A stretch of DNA of 63,253 nt from Nocardia blacklockiae (GTDB lineage Bacteria > Actinomycetota > Actinomycetes > Mycobacteriales > Mycobacteriaceae): assembly GCF_015477355.1 (NCBI RefSeq), contig NZ_JADLRJ010000023.1, positions 1-63,253 on the forward strand, read 5' to 3'. The translations under genes were made by a program, and so were the position numbers. Below the pieces are notes generated by a model. The model was not told the DNA's origin and ran no database searches. It saw only the letters and a list, made by a program, of their open reading frames with translations. Positions 21,747-30,297 of this stretch are shown one piece after another. Each line of letters starts with the position of its first letter. Positions within the stretch are counted from its first letter, which is position 1.

Positions 21747-23321
21747 TCACGGCCCGCAGTGCGACGGGTCGACGGGGATCTCGACGCCGAGCCCGGCGGC
21801 TTTCGCACGCCCGGACAGCGCGAGTTTGCGTATTTCGGCGGGGCGCATGCCGGTGCGCAGCGCGGTGTCGAGGAGCTGCGCGATGCTGTGCTGGGGGTCG
21901 GCCGCCAGGGCCGCCTCCAACGCCACCCCCGCGAACGGGCCGTCGCCGTTGGCGTAGGCGCTGTAGCCGAGCAGGGTGGCCGCCTCGGCGCGGTCCGCTC
22001 CGGTGAGCGCGCGGCACAGCATCGACCACAGCACCTCGGCCGCGGCCGCCCGCTCTCCCAGCGCCAGCGCGAACATGGCGTCGCGCACGGCCGAATCACG
22101 GAGTGCCACAGCGACTTCGGCGAGACCGGCCGGGTCGACGCCGACGTCGGTGGCCTCGATATCGGCGATGCGCCGCAGCACCGACTCGAGGGCCGCACGG
22201 GTGTAGGAACTCGTCTCGCAGCGGCACGCCGCCTGCCGGTAGCGCTGCCGCGCCGTCGCGCAGGCGTCGTCGAGAACGCCCGCGACCGCCTCGCGCGCTC
22301 GCAGATCCGCCTCGACGACCGCGGTCAGCTCCTCTCTGGACGCGCGGATCGGGCGGCCCTCGAGCACGTGCGCGAGCGCGATCGGCGAGGCCGCCGGATC
22401 GGTCTGCGCGCCGAGACAGTCGGCCTCGATCAGGCTCCACCATGCGCAGCCGGCGGCGATCTCGCGCACCGCCCAGGCGTCGGCCAACTCGATGTCCTCG
22501 GCCTGCAGGGCGCCGGCGAGGACACGAATCAGATCGCGATGCCGTGCGGCGCGAGCGCCGGGGCGTCCCGCTCGGGGTGCGGCGGCCCGATCGTCCACGA
22601 CCAGCGCCAGCACGCCGACCGCGCGCTCCTGGGCACACAGGCCGGCCAGCTGCGCGGCCATCCGCAGCCACGCCCCGCAACCGGGCACATCGAGATCGTG
22701 ACGCGCCATCGCCCCGAGATGCACGGACCCGGGATTCTCTGGATCCTCCCGCAACATGCACGCCACCAGCGAACGCCGCGGCACGAACCCCAGCAACGCA
22801 GGCACGGCCGCGATGAACTCGGCCGCCTCGTCGACCCGCAGCCCCGGATCGCTCCAGAGCGGATCGGCCGGACGGGGAGTCTCCGCCGTGGCACGGTCAC
22901 CACAGTGCTGCGTGGCGTCATCGGAGTCCGACTCGAAGTCGCCACAGCGCCGCGCGGCATCCCCGCAGCCCTGCTCGGCCTCCCCACACTGCCGCGCGGC
23001 ATCCCCGCAGTCCGGGCCGCCGTCCCCACACCGCCGCGCGGCATCCCGCCAGTCCGGGCCGGCGTCGCCACAGCGCCGCGCGACATCGCCACAGTTCGAC
23101 ACGACGTCGCCACAGTGCCGCGCGGTGCCGTCGGGGTGCGGCGCGGTGTCGTCGGCCGACGCGAACCTTCTCGGCTCCGTGTGGTCGTCGCGCGGAGGGC
23201 TGGAGGGGTGTGGCGCGGACCTTCTCGGCTCCGTGTGGTCGTCGCGCGGAGGGCTGGAGGGGTGTGGCGCGGACCCGGTGGATTCGTCGTCGGCGAAAGC
23301 GGATTCGGCGTGAGTTGTCAT
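21747..23321 (-). CDS. DUF4192 domain-containing protein with N-terminal Cys-Gly-Asp heptad repeat
   Basis: A 524-residue protein. The C-terminal ~370 residues are DUF4192, a mainly helical actinobacterial domain of unknown function that opens with EFIAAVPALLGFVPRRSLV. The N-terminal 150 residues are unusual. Two identical 18-residue blocks (residues 17-34 and 35-52) come first. Then eleven seven-residue units (residues 70-146) follow, eight of them matching CGDxxxx exactly and with consensus C-G-D-A-A-R-R. That gives nine cysteines in 77 residues in an otherwise cytosolic-looking protein with no signal peptide. The ATG at 23321 is preferred to a longer frame at 23393. An orthologous DUF4192 gene near ideR is common in this order; the heptads are not something I recognise from the family. 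Confidence 0.85.
   Translation of the reverse strand: MTTHAESAFADDESTGSAPHPSSPPRDDHTEPRRSAPHPSSPPRDDHTEPRRFASADDTAPHPDGTARHCGDVVSNCGDVARRCGDAGPDWRDAARRCGDGGPDCGDAARQCGEAEQGCGDAARRCGDFESDSDDATQHCGDRATAETPRPADPLWSDPGLRVDEAAEFIAAVPALLGFVPRRSLVACMLREDPENPGSVHLGAMARHDLDVPGCGAWLRMAAQLAGLCAQERAVGVLALVVDDRAAAPRAGRPGARAARHRDLIRVLAGALQAEDIELADAWAVREIAAGCAWWSLIEADCLGAQTDPAASPIALAHVLEGRPIRASREELTAVVEADLRAREAVAGVLDDACATARQRYRQAACRCETSSYTRAALESVLRRIADIEATDVGVDPAGLAEVAVALRDSAVRDAMFALALGERAAAAEVLWSMLCRALTGADRAEAATLLGYSAYANGDGPFAGVALEAALAADPQHSIAQLLDTALRTGMRPAEIRKLALSGRAKAAGLGVEIPVDPSHCGP
22884..23114 (-). repeat. Eleven 21-bp coding repeats (Cys-Gly-Asp heptads)
   Basis: The stretch encodes successive heptads beginning with CGD (variants CGE, WRD and SDD). 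At DNA level the shared core on the + strand reads GCGCGGCATCCCCGCAGTC-like. The period is exactly seven codons with no interruption. Third-position differences between units suggest some age rather than a fresh expansion. Confidence 0.85.
23166..23273 (-). repeat. Perfect 54-bp tandem duplication
   Basis: Two identical 54-bp copies (23166-23219 and 23220-23273) encode SAPHPSSPPRDDHTEPRR twice. Identity at every base, including wobble positions, indicates a recent duplication that keeps the frame. Confidence 0.9.
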
Positions 23322-23480
23322 GCGGCCCAGCGTGCTTTGCCTCTCCGGCAGCACTGTGCCGCCGAGCTGGGCTTTCATCCGCCTTGGGGACAACCCGCTT
23401 CCCTGTGCACGACACGCTCATCGCATCCCCGAACGCGCGCCGCCTGTCACACCCGCTTGCTACGGTCCGAGCGGGCAGCC

Positions 23481-23580
23481 ATGCCTAGCCCCGACATCTG
23501 CGCCAACCACCGCGAGGGCCTGCACCGCGACATCAAACCCGCCGATGTCCTGCTCACCAACGACTACGGAGTGGCCGACA
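23481..23580 (+). pseudogene. Ser/Thr protein kinase catalytic-loop fragment
   Basis: Thirty-odd codons read GLHRDIKPADVLLTNDYGVAD. This is the HRDxKPxN catalytic loop and following strand of Hanks-type kinases, though the usual Asn is replaced by Asp. Nothing before 23481 or after 23580 continues the kinase fold. The fragment is wedged between the DUF4192 promoter and the 3' end of the aldo/keto reductase. It looks like a shard left by deletion of a pkn gene. Confidence 0.6.
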
Positions 23581-23581
23581 C

Positions 23582-24514
23582 TCAGTTCGATACGGAGGTC
23601 AGGGCGGCCAGTTCGGCTTCGGAGAGCTGGAGTTCGCCTACCGGCAGGAGGTCGGCGAGTTGTTCGGGGGTGCGGGCGCTGGCTATGGGGGCGGCGACGG
23701 TGGGTTGGGCCGCCAGCCAGGCCAGGGCGACGGCGGCCACGGAGACGCCGTGGGCAGCGGCGACCAGGTCCAGTTCGGTGAGTACCCGGGCGCCGCGTTC
23801 GTCGAGGTAGGCGGCCGCGCCTTGGGCGCGTGGGCTGTCCACCTCGGCGCCGGGACGGTACTTGCCGGTCAGGAAGCCTTTGGCGAGCGCGTAGTAGGGA
23901 ACGGTCGCCAGTCCCTCGGCTTCCGCCAGCGGCAGGATGTCGCGCTCGAACGCCGTCCGCTCCATCAGGTTGTAGTGCGGCTGCACGGCCACGTACCGGG
24001 CCAGGCCCTCGCGGTCGGCGACGGCCAGCGCCTCGCGGATGCGGTCGGTGGCCATGTTGGACACGGCCACGTACCGCACCTTGCCCGCCCGCACCAGTTC
24101 GTCGTGGGCGGCGACGATGTCGGCCACCGGAATCTCGGGATCGTCGTAGTGCGCGTAGTACAGATCGATGTGGTCGGTGCCGAGCCGGCGCAGCGACGCC
24201 TCGGCCGCGCCGTGGATCGCGGCGGCGGACAGCCCGTCGTGCGGCGGCAGGCGGCTGCCTTTGGTGGCGATCACCATGTCGTCGCGGTTGCCGCGCGCGG
24301 CCACCCACGCGCCGAGGATGGTCTCCGATTCCCCGCCGCTGTTGCCCGGCACCCAGGCCGGATAGATGTCGGCGGTGTCGATGAAGTTCCCGCCGGCCGC
24401 GGCGTAGGCGTCGAGCACCGCGAACGAACCGTCCCGGTCCGCGGTCCAGCCGAATACGTTGCCACCGAGACACAGGGGGAACACGTCCAGGTCGGTCGTA
24501 CCGAGTTTGGCCAT
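23582..24514 (-). CDS. Aldo/keto reductase
   Basis: A 310-residue NADPH-dependent oxidoreductase with the TIM-barrel fold of the AKR superfamily. The first strand motif is LGTTDLDVFPLCLGG. NFIDTADIYPAW carries the catalytic Asp and Tyr, followed by VIATKGSRLPP with the Lys and DLYYAHYDD with the His. The C-terminal cofactor region APIASARTPEQL is typical. The ATG at 24514 matches the family start; the open frame upstream to 24649 does not. The physiological substrate is unknown. It stands alone between a kinase fragment and a lipoprotein gene. Confidence 0.9.
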   Translation of the reverse strand: MAKLGTTDLDVFPLCLGGNVFGWTADRDGSFAVLDAYAAAGGNFIDTADIYPAWVPGNSGGESETILGAWVAARGNRDDMVIATKGSRLPPHDGLSAAAIHGAAEASLRRLGTDHIDLYYAHYDDPEIPVADIVAAHDELVRAGKVRYVAVSNMATDRIREALAVADREGLARYVAVQPHYNLMERTAFERDILPLAEAEGLATVPYYALAKGFLTGKYRPGAEVDSPRAQGAAAYLDERGARVLTELDLVAAAHGVSVAAVALAWLAAQPTVAAPIASARTPEQLADLLPVGELQLSEAELAALTSVSN

Positions 24515-24575
24515 GATCTCGAACGTACTCCGCGACGCGGTGCGGGCCGGGCAGGCACGACAGCGAGCGGAGCCC

Positions 24576-25313
24576 TCAGCCGCGCCGGACGCCCCCGACC
24601 GTCGCGTCGAAAACCCGATCCAGCGCGGCCGTATCCGGCGCGCCGTCACCGAACGTCATATAGGTGGCGTTGACCCGCACATCGCCGACCTGCGCCAGGC
24701 GCGTGCGCATCGACTGCGTGAGCCCCGGGCCGCCCACCGGCCCGGATACCGTGCGGCGCATCGCGAGTGCGTCGTCGGCCACCACCGTCGGCGTCGAATC
24801 GAGTTGCGTCACAACGGCGTTCGCGAGCGGACCGCGTTGCACGCGCACGGTGTCGCAGCGCCGCAACTGATCTCGCAACGCGATCAGCGGCTGATCGGTG
24901 CGGGTGAGCTCGACGGTCAGGGTGGCGCGCGTGTCGCCGTGGGTGCCGACGACGACGGCCGTGCGATCGGTGTCGAACCGCGGCGGCGCGGGCGCGCAGT
25001 CCTCGGGATCGGCCCGCGCCCCCGCCGGGATGCCCGCGAGATCGCCGATCGCCCGCCGCGCCTGGTCGGCGCTCAGCACCACGGTCGTATAACCCGCCGG
25101 GAAGCGGTCCGGCCCCGGCAACAACTGCGGCAACGCCGTCCCCACGTGCCGGGTGATCTCCGTCGGCCGAGCGGCTTCGGGATGCCCGGACACCGTCGAC
25201 CCACACCCCGCGACCAGCCCCGACAGCAGCAACCCGGCCAGCGCGCGCCCGACCCCGCCCCGATGGGGACGCGGTCGCGGGTCCGGCGGCTCCGGCACGA
25301 TCACCCGATTCAC
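24576..25313 (-). CDS. Putative lipoprotein, DUF5642-like
   Basis: A 245-residue exported lipoprotein. A short cytoplasmic N-terminus (about 20 residues, Pro/Arg-rich) is followed by a hydrophobic stretch and the lipobox LVAG-C, giving a lipidated cysteine near residue 37. The mature part has a repetitive beta-alpha pattern with three cysteines besides the lipidated one, compatible with the DUF5642 family of mycobacterial lipoproteins, but that family call is tentative. The GTG at 25313 fits the signal peptide; no clear ribosome site is visible. It is divergent from the PAC2 gene with about 230 bp between. Confidence 0.65.
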   Translation of the reverse strand: MNRVIVPEPPDPRPRPHRGGVGRALAGLLLSGLVAGCGSTVSGHPEAARPTEITRHVGTALPQLLPGPDRFPAGYTTVVLSADQARRAIGDLAGIPAGARADPEDCAPAPPRFDTDRTAVVVGTHGDTRATLTVELTRTDQPLIALRDQLRRCDTVRVQRGPLANAVVTQLDSTPTVVADDALAMRRTVSGPVGGPGLTQSMRTRLAQVGDVRVNATYMTFGDGAPDTAALDRVFDATVGGVRRG

Positions 25314-25541
25314 TATGCCGAACGCTCGTCGTTCGCCCGCACCGCCACGCCGGGCTCCGGCCGGCGGGAATGCGGGTCGGGTGCGACCGGTTGTTCGATG
25401 GTGTGGTGCCCCCACCCGGCGCGGCCTCCGAAGAACATGAGAGACAATGAAGGTGGTTCGCGACGGCGCATCCGAAATCCCGTCGGTCACGCTCGACTCG
25501 GCGCGGCGGATGCGGGCGGGCCACGCAGGAAGGAGTACGCG

Positions 25542-26495
25542 ATGGACTACGAGTCGCGAATGTACGAGCTGGAGTTCCCCGCTCCGCAGCTGTCGTCCGC
25601 CGACGGCGCTGGTCCGGTACTGGTGCACGGGTTGGAAGGCTTCACCGACGCCGGCCACGCGGTCCGCCTGGCGACCACCCATCTGCGGGAGAGCCTGGAG
25701 TCCGAACTGGTCGCCTCGTTCGATGTGGACGAGCTGCTCGACTACCGCTCGCGGCGGCCGCTGATGACGTTCAAGACCGATCATTTCTCCGACTACGCCG
25801 ACCCGGAGCTGAATCTGTGGGCGCTGCGCGACACCGCGGGCACCCCGTTCCTGCTGCTGGCCGGGCTGGAGCCGGATCTGCGGTGGGAGAAGTTCGTCAC
25901 CGCCACCCGTTTGCTGGCCGAACAGCTGGGCGTGCGCCGCACCATCGGCCTGTCCGCGATCCCGATGGCGATCCCGCACACCCGCCCGCTGGGCGTCACC
26001 GCGCACGCCAGCGACCGCGACCTGATCGGCGAGCATCAGCGCTGGCCGGGCGAGCTGCAGGTGCCGGGCAGTGCGTCGTCGCTGCTGGAGTACCGGATGG
26101 CGCAGCACGGCCACGAGTCGATCGGTTTCTCGGTGCACGTGCCGCACTACCTGGCGCAGACCGCCTATCCGGAGGCCGCGCAGACGCTGCTGGAGAACGT
26201 CGCGGAGAACGCGGAGCTGGAACTGCCGCTCGCCGCGCTGAGCGAGGCGGCGGCCCGGGTGCGCGAACAGGTCAACGAGCACATCGCCGGCAACACCGAG
26301 GTGGAGACGGTGGTCAACGCCCTGGAGCGGCAGTACGACAGCTTCGTCACCGCACAGGAGCGCCAGTCCAGCCTGCTCGCGCGCGAAGCGGACCTGCCGA
26401 CCGGCGACGAGTTGGGCGCGGAGTTCGAGCGTTTCCTCGCCGAGCAGTCCGGCTTCGGCGACGGCGACGGCCCCGAGGGTGGCGACCTGCGGTAG
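25542..26495 (+). CDS. PAC2 family protein (proteasome-assembly-chaperone fold)
   Basis: A 317-residue protein with a PAC2-type alpha/beta domain. Recognisable parts are VLVHGLEGFTDAGHAVRL near the start, LWALRDTAGTPFLLLAGLEPDLRW, and VPHYLAQTAYPEAAQTLL. The C-terminal third is helical and acidic. An orthologue (Rv2714) lies close to ideR in M. tuberculosis, which supports the call. Bacterial PAC2 proteins are structurally related to eukaryotic proteasome assembly factors, but their role is not settled. AGGAAGGAG sits before the ATG. It is followed about 50 bp later by the RNA helicase gene. Confidence 0.88.
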   Translation: MDYESRMYELEFPAPQLSSADGAGPVLVHGLEGFTDAGHAVRLATTHLRESLESELVASFDVDELLDYRSRRPLMTFKTDHFSDYADPELNLWALRDTAGTPFLLLAGLEPDLRWEKFVTATRLLAEQLGVRRTIGLSAIPMAIPHTRPLGVTAHASDRDLIGEHQRWPGELQVPGSASSLLEYRMAQHGHESIGFSVHVPHYLAQTAYPEAAQTLLENVAENAELELPLAALSEAAARVREQVNEHIAGNTEVETVVNALERQYDSFVTAQERQSSLLAREADLPTGDELGAEFERFLAEQSGFGDGDGPEGGDLR

Positions 26496-26546
26496 TACGG
26501 TCGCGGTTTGCGCCTGCCGGGGTCTGTCCCGGTAACGTTGCGGCAC

Positions 26547-29054
26547 GTGCAGCTGTCCGACCTGATCCCCGACCGTGTCGTGCCCGACGTGGACGCGGAC
26601 TGGCTGTACGAAACCTTCGCCGACTGGACCGTCGAGCAGGGCCTGACGCTGTACCCGGCGCAGGAGGAGGCCCTGCTCGAGCTGATGACGGGCGCCAACG
26701 TCATCCTCGCCACGCCCACCGGCTCGGGAAAGTCGATGGTCGCGATCGGCGCGCACTTCGCGGCCCTCAATCGCGGTGCGCGCAGCTACTACACCGCGCC
26801 GATCAAGGCGCTGGTCAGCGAGAAGTTCTTCGCGCTGTGCGAGGTCTTCGGCGCGGACCGGGTGGGCATGGTCACCGGCGACGCCGCGGTGAACCCGACC
26901 GCGCCCATCATCTGCGCGACCGCCGAGATCCTCGCCAACCTGGCGTTGCGCGAGGGTGCCGCCGCCGACGTCGGCCAGGTCGTGATGGACGAGTTCCACT
27001 TCTACTCCGACCCGGACCGCGGCTGGGCCTGGCAGGTGCCGCTGCTCGAACTGCCCCGGGCGCAATTCCTGCTGATGTCGGCGACGCTGGGCGAGGTCGA
27101 CTTCTTCGCACGCGATCTCGAGCGCCGCACCGGCCGCGCCACCGCCGTCGTGGCGGGCTCGGAACGCCCTGTGCCGCTGACCTTCTCCTATCGGCGCACG
27201 CCCATCACCGAGACGCTCGAGGAACTGGTCACCACCCACCAGTCCCCCGTCTACGTCGTGCATTTCACCCAGGCCGCCGCCCTCGAGCGCGCGCAGGCGC
27301 TGACCAGCGTCAACTTCGCGAGCAAGGCGCAGAAGGAAGCGATCGCCGAGGCGATCGGCGCGTTCCGCTTCTCCAGCGGCTTCGGCAAGACGCTCTCGCG
27401 CCTGATCCGCCACGGCATCGGCGTCCATCACGCCGGGATGCTGCCCAAGTACCGCCGCCTGGTGGAACGCCTCGCCCAGGAGGGTCTGCTGCAGGTCGTC
27501 TGCGGCACCGACACCCTCGGCGTGGGCATCAACGTGCCGATCCGCACGGTGCTGCTCACCGGCCTCACCAAATTCGACGGCACCCGCACCCGCCGGCTCA
27601 AGGCGCGCGAGTTCCACCAGATCGCGGGCCGGGCGGGGCGCGCCGGCTACGACACCACCGGCACGGTCGTCGTGCAGGCTCCCGACCACGAGGTGGAGAA
27701 CGCGCGACTGCTCGCCAAGGCGGGCGACGATCCGAAGAAACAGCGAAAGGTCCAGCGCCGCAAGCCGCCCGAGGGTTTCGTCTCCTGGTCCGAGGACACC
27801 TTCGACCGCTTGGTCGCCGCCGCGCCCGAGCCGATGGTGTCGCGCTTCCGGGTCACCAATTCGCTGCTGCTCAACGTGATCGCCCGCCCCGGCAACTGTT
27901 TCGACTCCATGCGCCACCTGCTCGAGGACAATCACGAGCCGCGCCCGGCGCAGCGCAAACACATCCTGAAAACCATTCGGCTCTACCGGGCGCTGCGCGA
28001 CGCCGGCGTCGTCCAGCAACTCGACGAACCCGACGAGTACGGCCGCCGCGCCCGGCTGACCATCAACCTGCAGCGCGACTTCGCCCTCGATCAGCCGCTG
28101 TCGCCGTTCGCGCTGGCCGCGCTGGAGCTCCTTGACACCGACTCCCCCACGTACACACTGGATGTGGTGTCCATCATCGAGGCGACGCTGGAGGACCCGC
28201 GCCAGCTGCTGCTCGCCCAGCAGCACAAGGCGCGCGGCGCGGCCATCGCCGAGATGAAGGCCGACGGCATCGAATACGACGAGCGTATGGAGCTCATCGA
28301 GGACATCACCTGGCCGAAACCGCTCGCCGAACTGATCGAACCGGCCTACGAGACCTACCGCGCGGGTCATCCCTGGGTCTCCGAGTTCAGCCCGGCGCCC
28401 AAGGCGGTGGTGCGCGAAATGATCGAGCGCGCACTGACTTTCGCGGAACTGATCAGCGAGTACGAGCTGGCGCGCTCGGAGGGCATGGTGCTGCGGTACC
28501 TCGCCGACGCCTACCGCGCGCTGCGCCGCACCGTGCCCGAGTCCGCGCGCACCGAGGAACTCGACGACCTCACCGAGTGGCTCGGCGAACTGGTCCGGCA
28601 GGTGGATTCGAGCCTGCTCGACGAGTGGGAGCAGCTCACCGATCCCGGTGCCGAGAACGACGCCGAGCAGCTGGCGTTCGGGGCGGAGACGGTGCGGCCG
28701 ATCTCGGCCAACGAGCGGGCGTTCCGCGTCATGGTCCGCAACGCCGTGTTCCGCCGCGTCGAACTGGCCGCGCTGCGCCGCTGGCAGGCGCTCGACGACC
28801 TCGGCGACGGCCCGGACTGGGAGCGCGAACTCGCGCCCTACTTCGCCGAGTACGGCGAGATCGGCACCGGCCCGAACGCGCGCGGACCGCAGCTGTTCCA
28901 GGTGGAGCGGCGCCCCGGCTTCTGGCACGTGCGCCAGGTGCTCGACGACCCGGCCGGCGACCACGGCTGGTCGGTCGACGCGATCGTCGACCTGACCGAA
29001 TCCGACGCCGCCGGCGAGGTGGTGTTCGACGAGGTGACGGTGACGGCGGGATGA
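26547..29054 (+). CDS. DEAD/DEAH-box RNA helicase with DUF3516 C-terminus
   Basis: An 835-residue Ski2-like superfamily 2 helicase. Walker A is ATPTGSGKS at 55-63 and the DExH box is DEFH at 148-151. Motif III is LLMSATLG, and the C-terminal RecA motif VI is HQIAGRAGRAGYDTTG. After about residue 470 comes the DUF3516 region with a helical accessory domain. Such actinobacterial helicases are annotated as RNA helicases and probably act in RNA turnover. The GTG at 26547 begins the conserved QLSDLIPDRV; a TTG at 26508 is less likely. It runs in the same direction as the PAC2 gene. Confidence 0.9.
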   Translation: MQLSDLIPDRVVPDVDADWLYETFADWTVEQGLTLYPAQEEALLELMTGANVILATPTGSGKSMVAIGAHFAALNRGARSYYTAPIKALVSEKFFALCEVFGADRVGMVTGDAAVNPTAPIICATAEILANLALREGAAADVGQVVMDEFHFYSDPDRGWAWQVPLLELPRAQFLLMSATLGEVDFFARDLERRTGRATAVVAGSERPVPLTFSYRRTPITETLEELVTTHQSPVYVVHFTQAAALERAQALTSVNFASKAQKEAIAEAIGAFRFSSGFGKTLSRLIRHGIGVHHAGMLPKYRRLVERLAQEGLLQVVCGTDTLGVGINVPIRTVLLTGLTKFDGTRTRRLKAREFHQIAGRAGRAGYDTTGTVVVQAPDHEVENARLLAKAGDDPKKQRKVQRRKPPEGFVSWSEDTFDRLVAAAPEPMVSRFRVTNSLLLNVIARPGNCFDSMRHLLEDNHEPRPAQRKHILKTIRLYRALRDAGVVQQLDEPDEYGRRARLTINLQRDFALDQPLSPFALAALELLDTDSPTYTLDVVSIIEATLEDPRQLLLAQQHKARGAAIAEMKADGIEYDERMELIEDITWPKPLAELIEPAYETYRAGHPWVSEFSPAPKAVVREMIERALTFAELISEYELARSEGMVLRYLADAYRALRRTVPESARTEELDDLTEWLGELVRQVDSSLLDEWEQLTDPGAENDAEQLAFGAETVRPISANERAFRVMVRNAVFRRVELAALRRWQALDDLGDGPDWERELAPYFAEYGEIGTGPNARGPQLFQVERRPGFWHVRQVLDDPAGDHGWSVDAIVDLTESDAAGEVVFDEVTVTAG

Positions 29055-29173
29055 TTCGGCCGGCGTTCCGAAGACCCGTTCCGGCCGGTTCGTTCCGCCC
29101 GCCGTTCCGCTGATACTCTCTCGCTCGCTGCCTGTAGCGGGAGGCTGCCCAGAAGAAAGAGAGTTCCCTTAGA

Positions 29174-30289
29174 TTGTTCGGATCAAACGCGCCCGAGTCG
29201 CCCCGTCTCGTCATCGATCTCGCCCGGGTGCGCGAGAACTATCAAGCACTGCGATCGGCTCTCCCCACCGCGCGAATCCGGTTCGCGGTCAAGGCCTCTC
29301 CGATGCCGGAGATCATCCGGCTGCTCGCGTCCCGCGGCGCGGAATTCGACGTCGCCAGCCCCGGCGAGATCCGGCAGTGCCTGGAACTGGGCGTGGACCC
29401 GGCGGTGCTCTGCTACGGCAACCCCATCAAGAAGGCGAGCCAGACCGCCGCGGCGTACGCCGCCGGGGTGCGCCGGTTCGCCTTCGACACCGAGGACGAC
29501 CTGGACCGCATCGCCGAGCACGCCCCGGGCGCGGAGGTGGAATGCCGGTTCCTGGCGTCCGCGCCGCAGTCGCAGACGCCGTTCGGCACCAAGTTCGGCT
29601 GCGCGCCCGGTGAGGCGGTGCGCCTGCTGGTGCGCGCCCGCGACCTGGGGCTGCGGCCGGTGGGCCCGTACTTCCACGTCGGCTCCCAGCAGTTGGACCC
29701 GGCGGCGTGGGAGATCGGCATCGAGCAGGCGGGGGCCATCGCGGAAGCGCTGGCGGTCAAGGATATTCCGGTGCGGTCGGTGAATATCGGTGGCGGACTG
29801 CCGATTTCGTACGTCGATCCGGCGCCGGCACTGCCCGAACTGGGGGCGACGATCGCCGCCGCGGCCGCCCGCCACCTGCCCGAGCACGCCGAACTGGTGG
29901 TGGAACCCGGCCGCGCCCTGGTGGGCAACGCCGGCGTGATCCACGCCGAGGTCGTGAACATCCGCACTGCGCCGGACGGGCGGCGCTGGGTATACCTCGA
30001 CATCGGCCGCTACAACGGCATGGCCGAGACCGAGAACGAGTACATCGCCTACCGGATCGAGACCTTACGAGACGGTGACCCCCGCGACGAGGCGGTGATT
30101 GCCGGTCCGACCTGCGACGGAGACGATGTACTCTATCAACGCACACGGGTCCTGCTGCCGACCACGTTGCGAGCCGGTGATCCCGTTCGGATCCTCGATA
30201 CCGGCGCTTATACGGCGAGCTATTCGTCGGTGTCCTTCAACGGTTTTCCGCCTTTGACTGTCCATGTCATCGGCGCTGAGCGAGAGTGA
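29174..30289 (+). CDS. Ornithine decarboxylase-like PLP enzyme (fold type III)
   Basis: A 371-residue decarboxylase expected to convert ornithine to putrescine. The PLP lysine is Lys40 in RFAVKASPMPE. YFHVGSQ (167-173) supplies the ring-stacking histidine, EPGR (244-247) binds the phosphate, and GPTCDGDD (311-318) holds the catalytic Cys314 and Asp315 donated across the dimer interface. This is the ODC pattern; diaminopimelate decarboxylase has a different surrounding. The start is a TTG at 29174 with an AGAAAGAGAG ribosome site slightly far upstream; no ATG or GTG fits better. Eight bases separate its stop from the SpeD-SpeE fusion, so they form a polyamine operon. Confidence 0.88.
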   Translation: MFGSNAPESPRLVIDLARVRENYQALRSALPTARIRFAVKASPMPEIIRLLASRGAEFDVASPGEIRQCLELGVDPAVLCYGNPIKKASQTAAAYAAGVRRFAFDTEDDLDRIAEHAPGAEVECRFLASAPQSQTPFGTKFGCAPGEAVRLLVRARDLGLRPVGPYFHVGSQQLDPAAWEIGIEQAGAIAEALAVKDIPVRSVNIGGGLPISYVDPAPALPELGATIAAAAARHLPEHAELVVEPGRALVGNAGVIHAEVVNIRTAPDGRRWVYLDIGRYNGMAETENEYIAYRIETLRDGDPRDEAVIAGPTCDGDDVLYQRTRVLLPTTLRAGDPVRILDTGAYTASYSSVSFNGFPPLTVHVIGAERE

Positions 30290-30297
30290 GTTTGCCC

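Noticed and set aside
25314-28964. Very long open frame on the minus strand (over 1200 codons)
   Set aside because: It is antisense to the PAC2 and helicase genes and its composition (His/Arg/Gln-rich without motifs) is the usual shadow of a GC-rich coding strand. Only its last part, the lipoprotein, is real.
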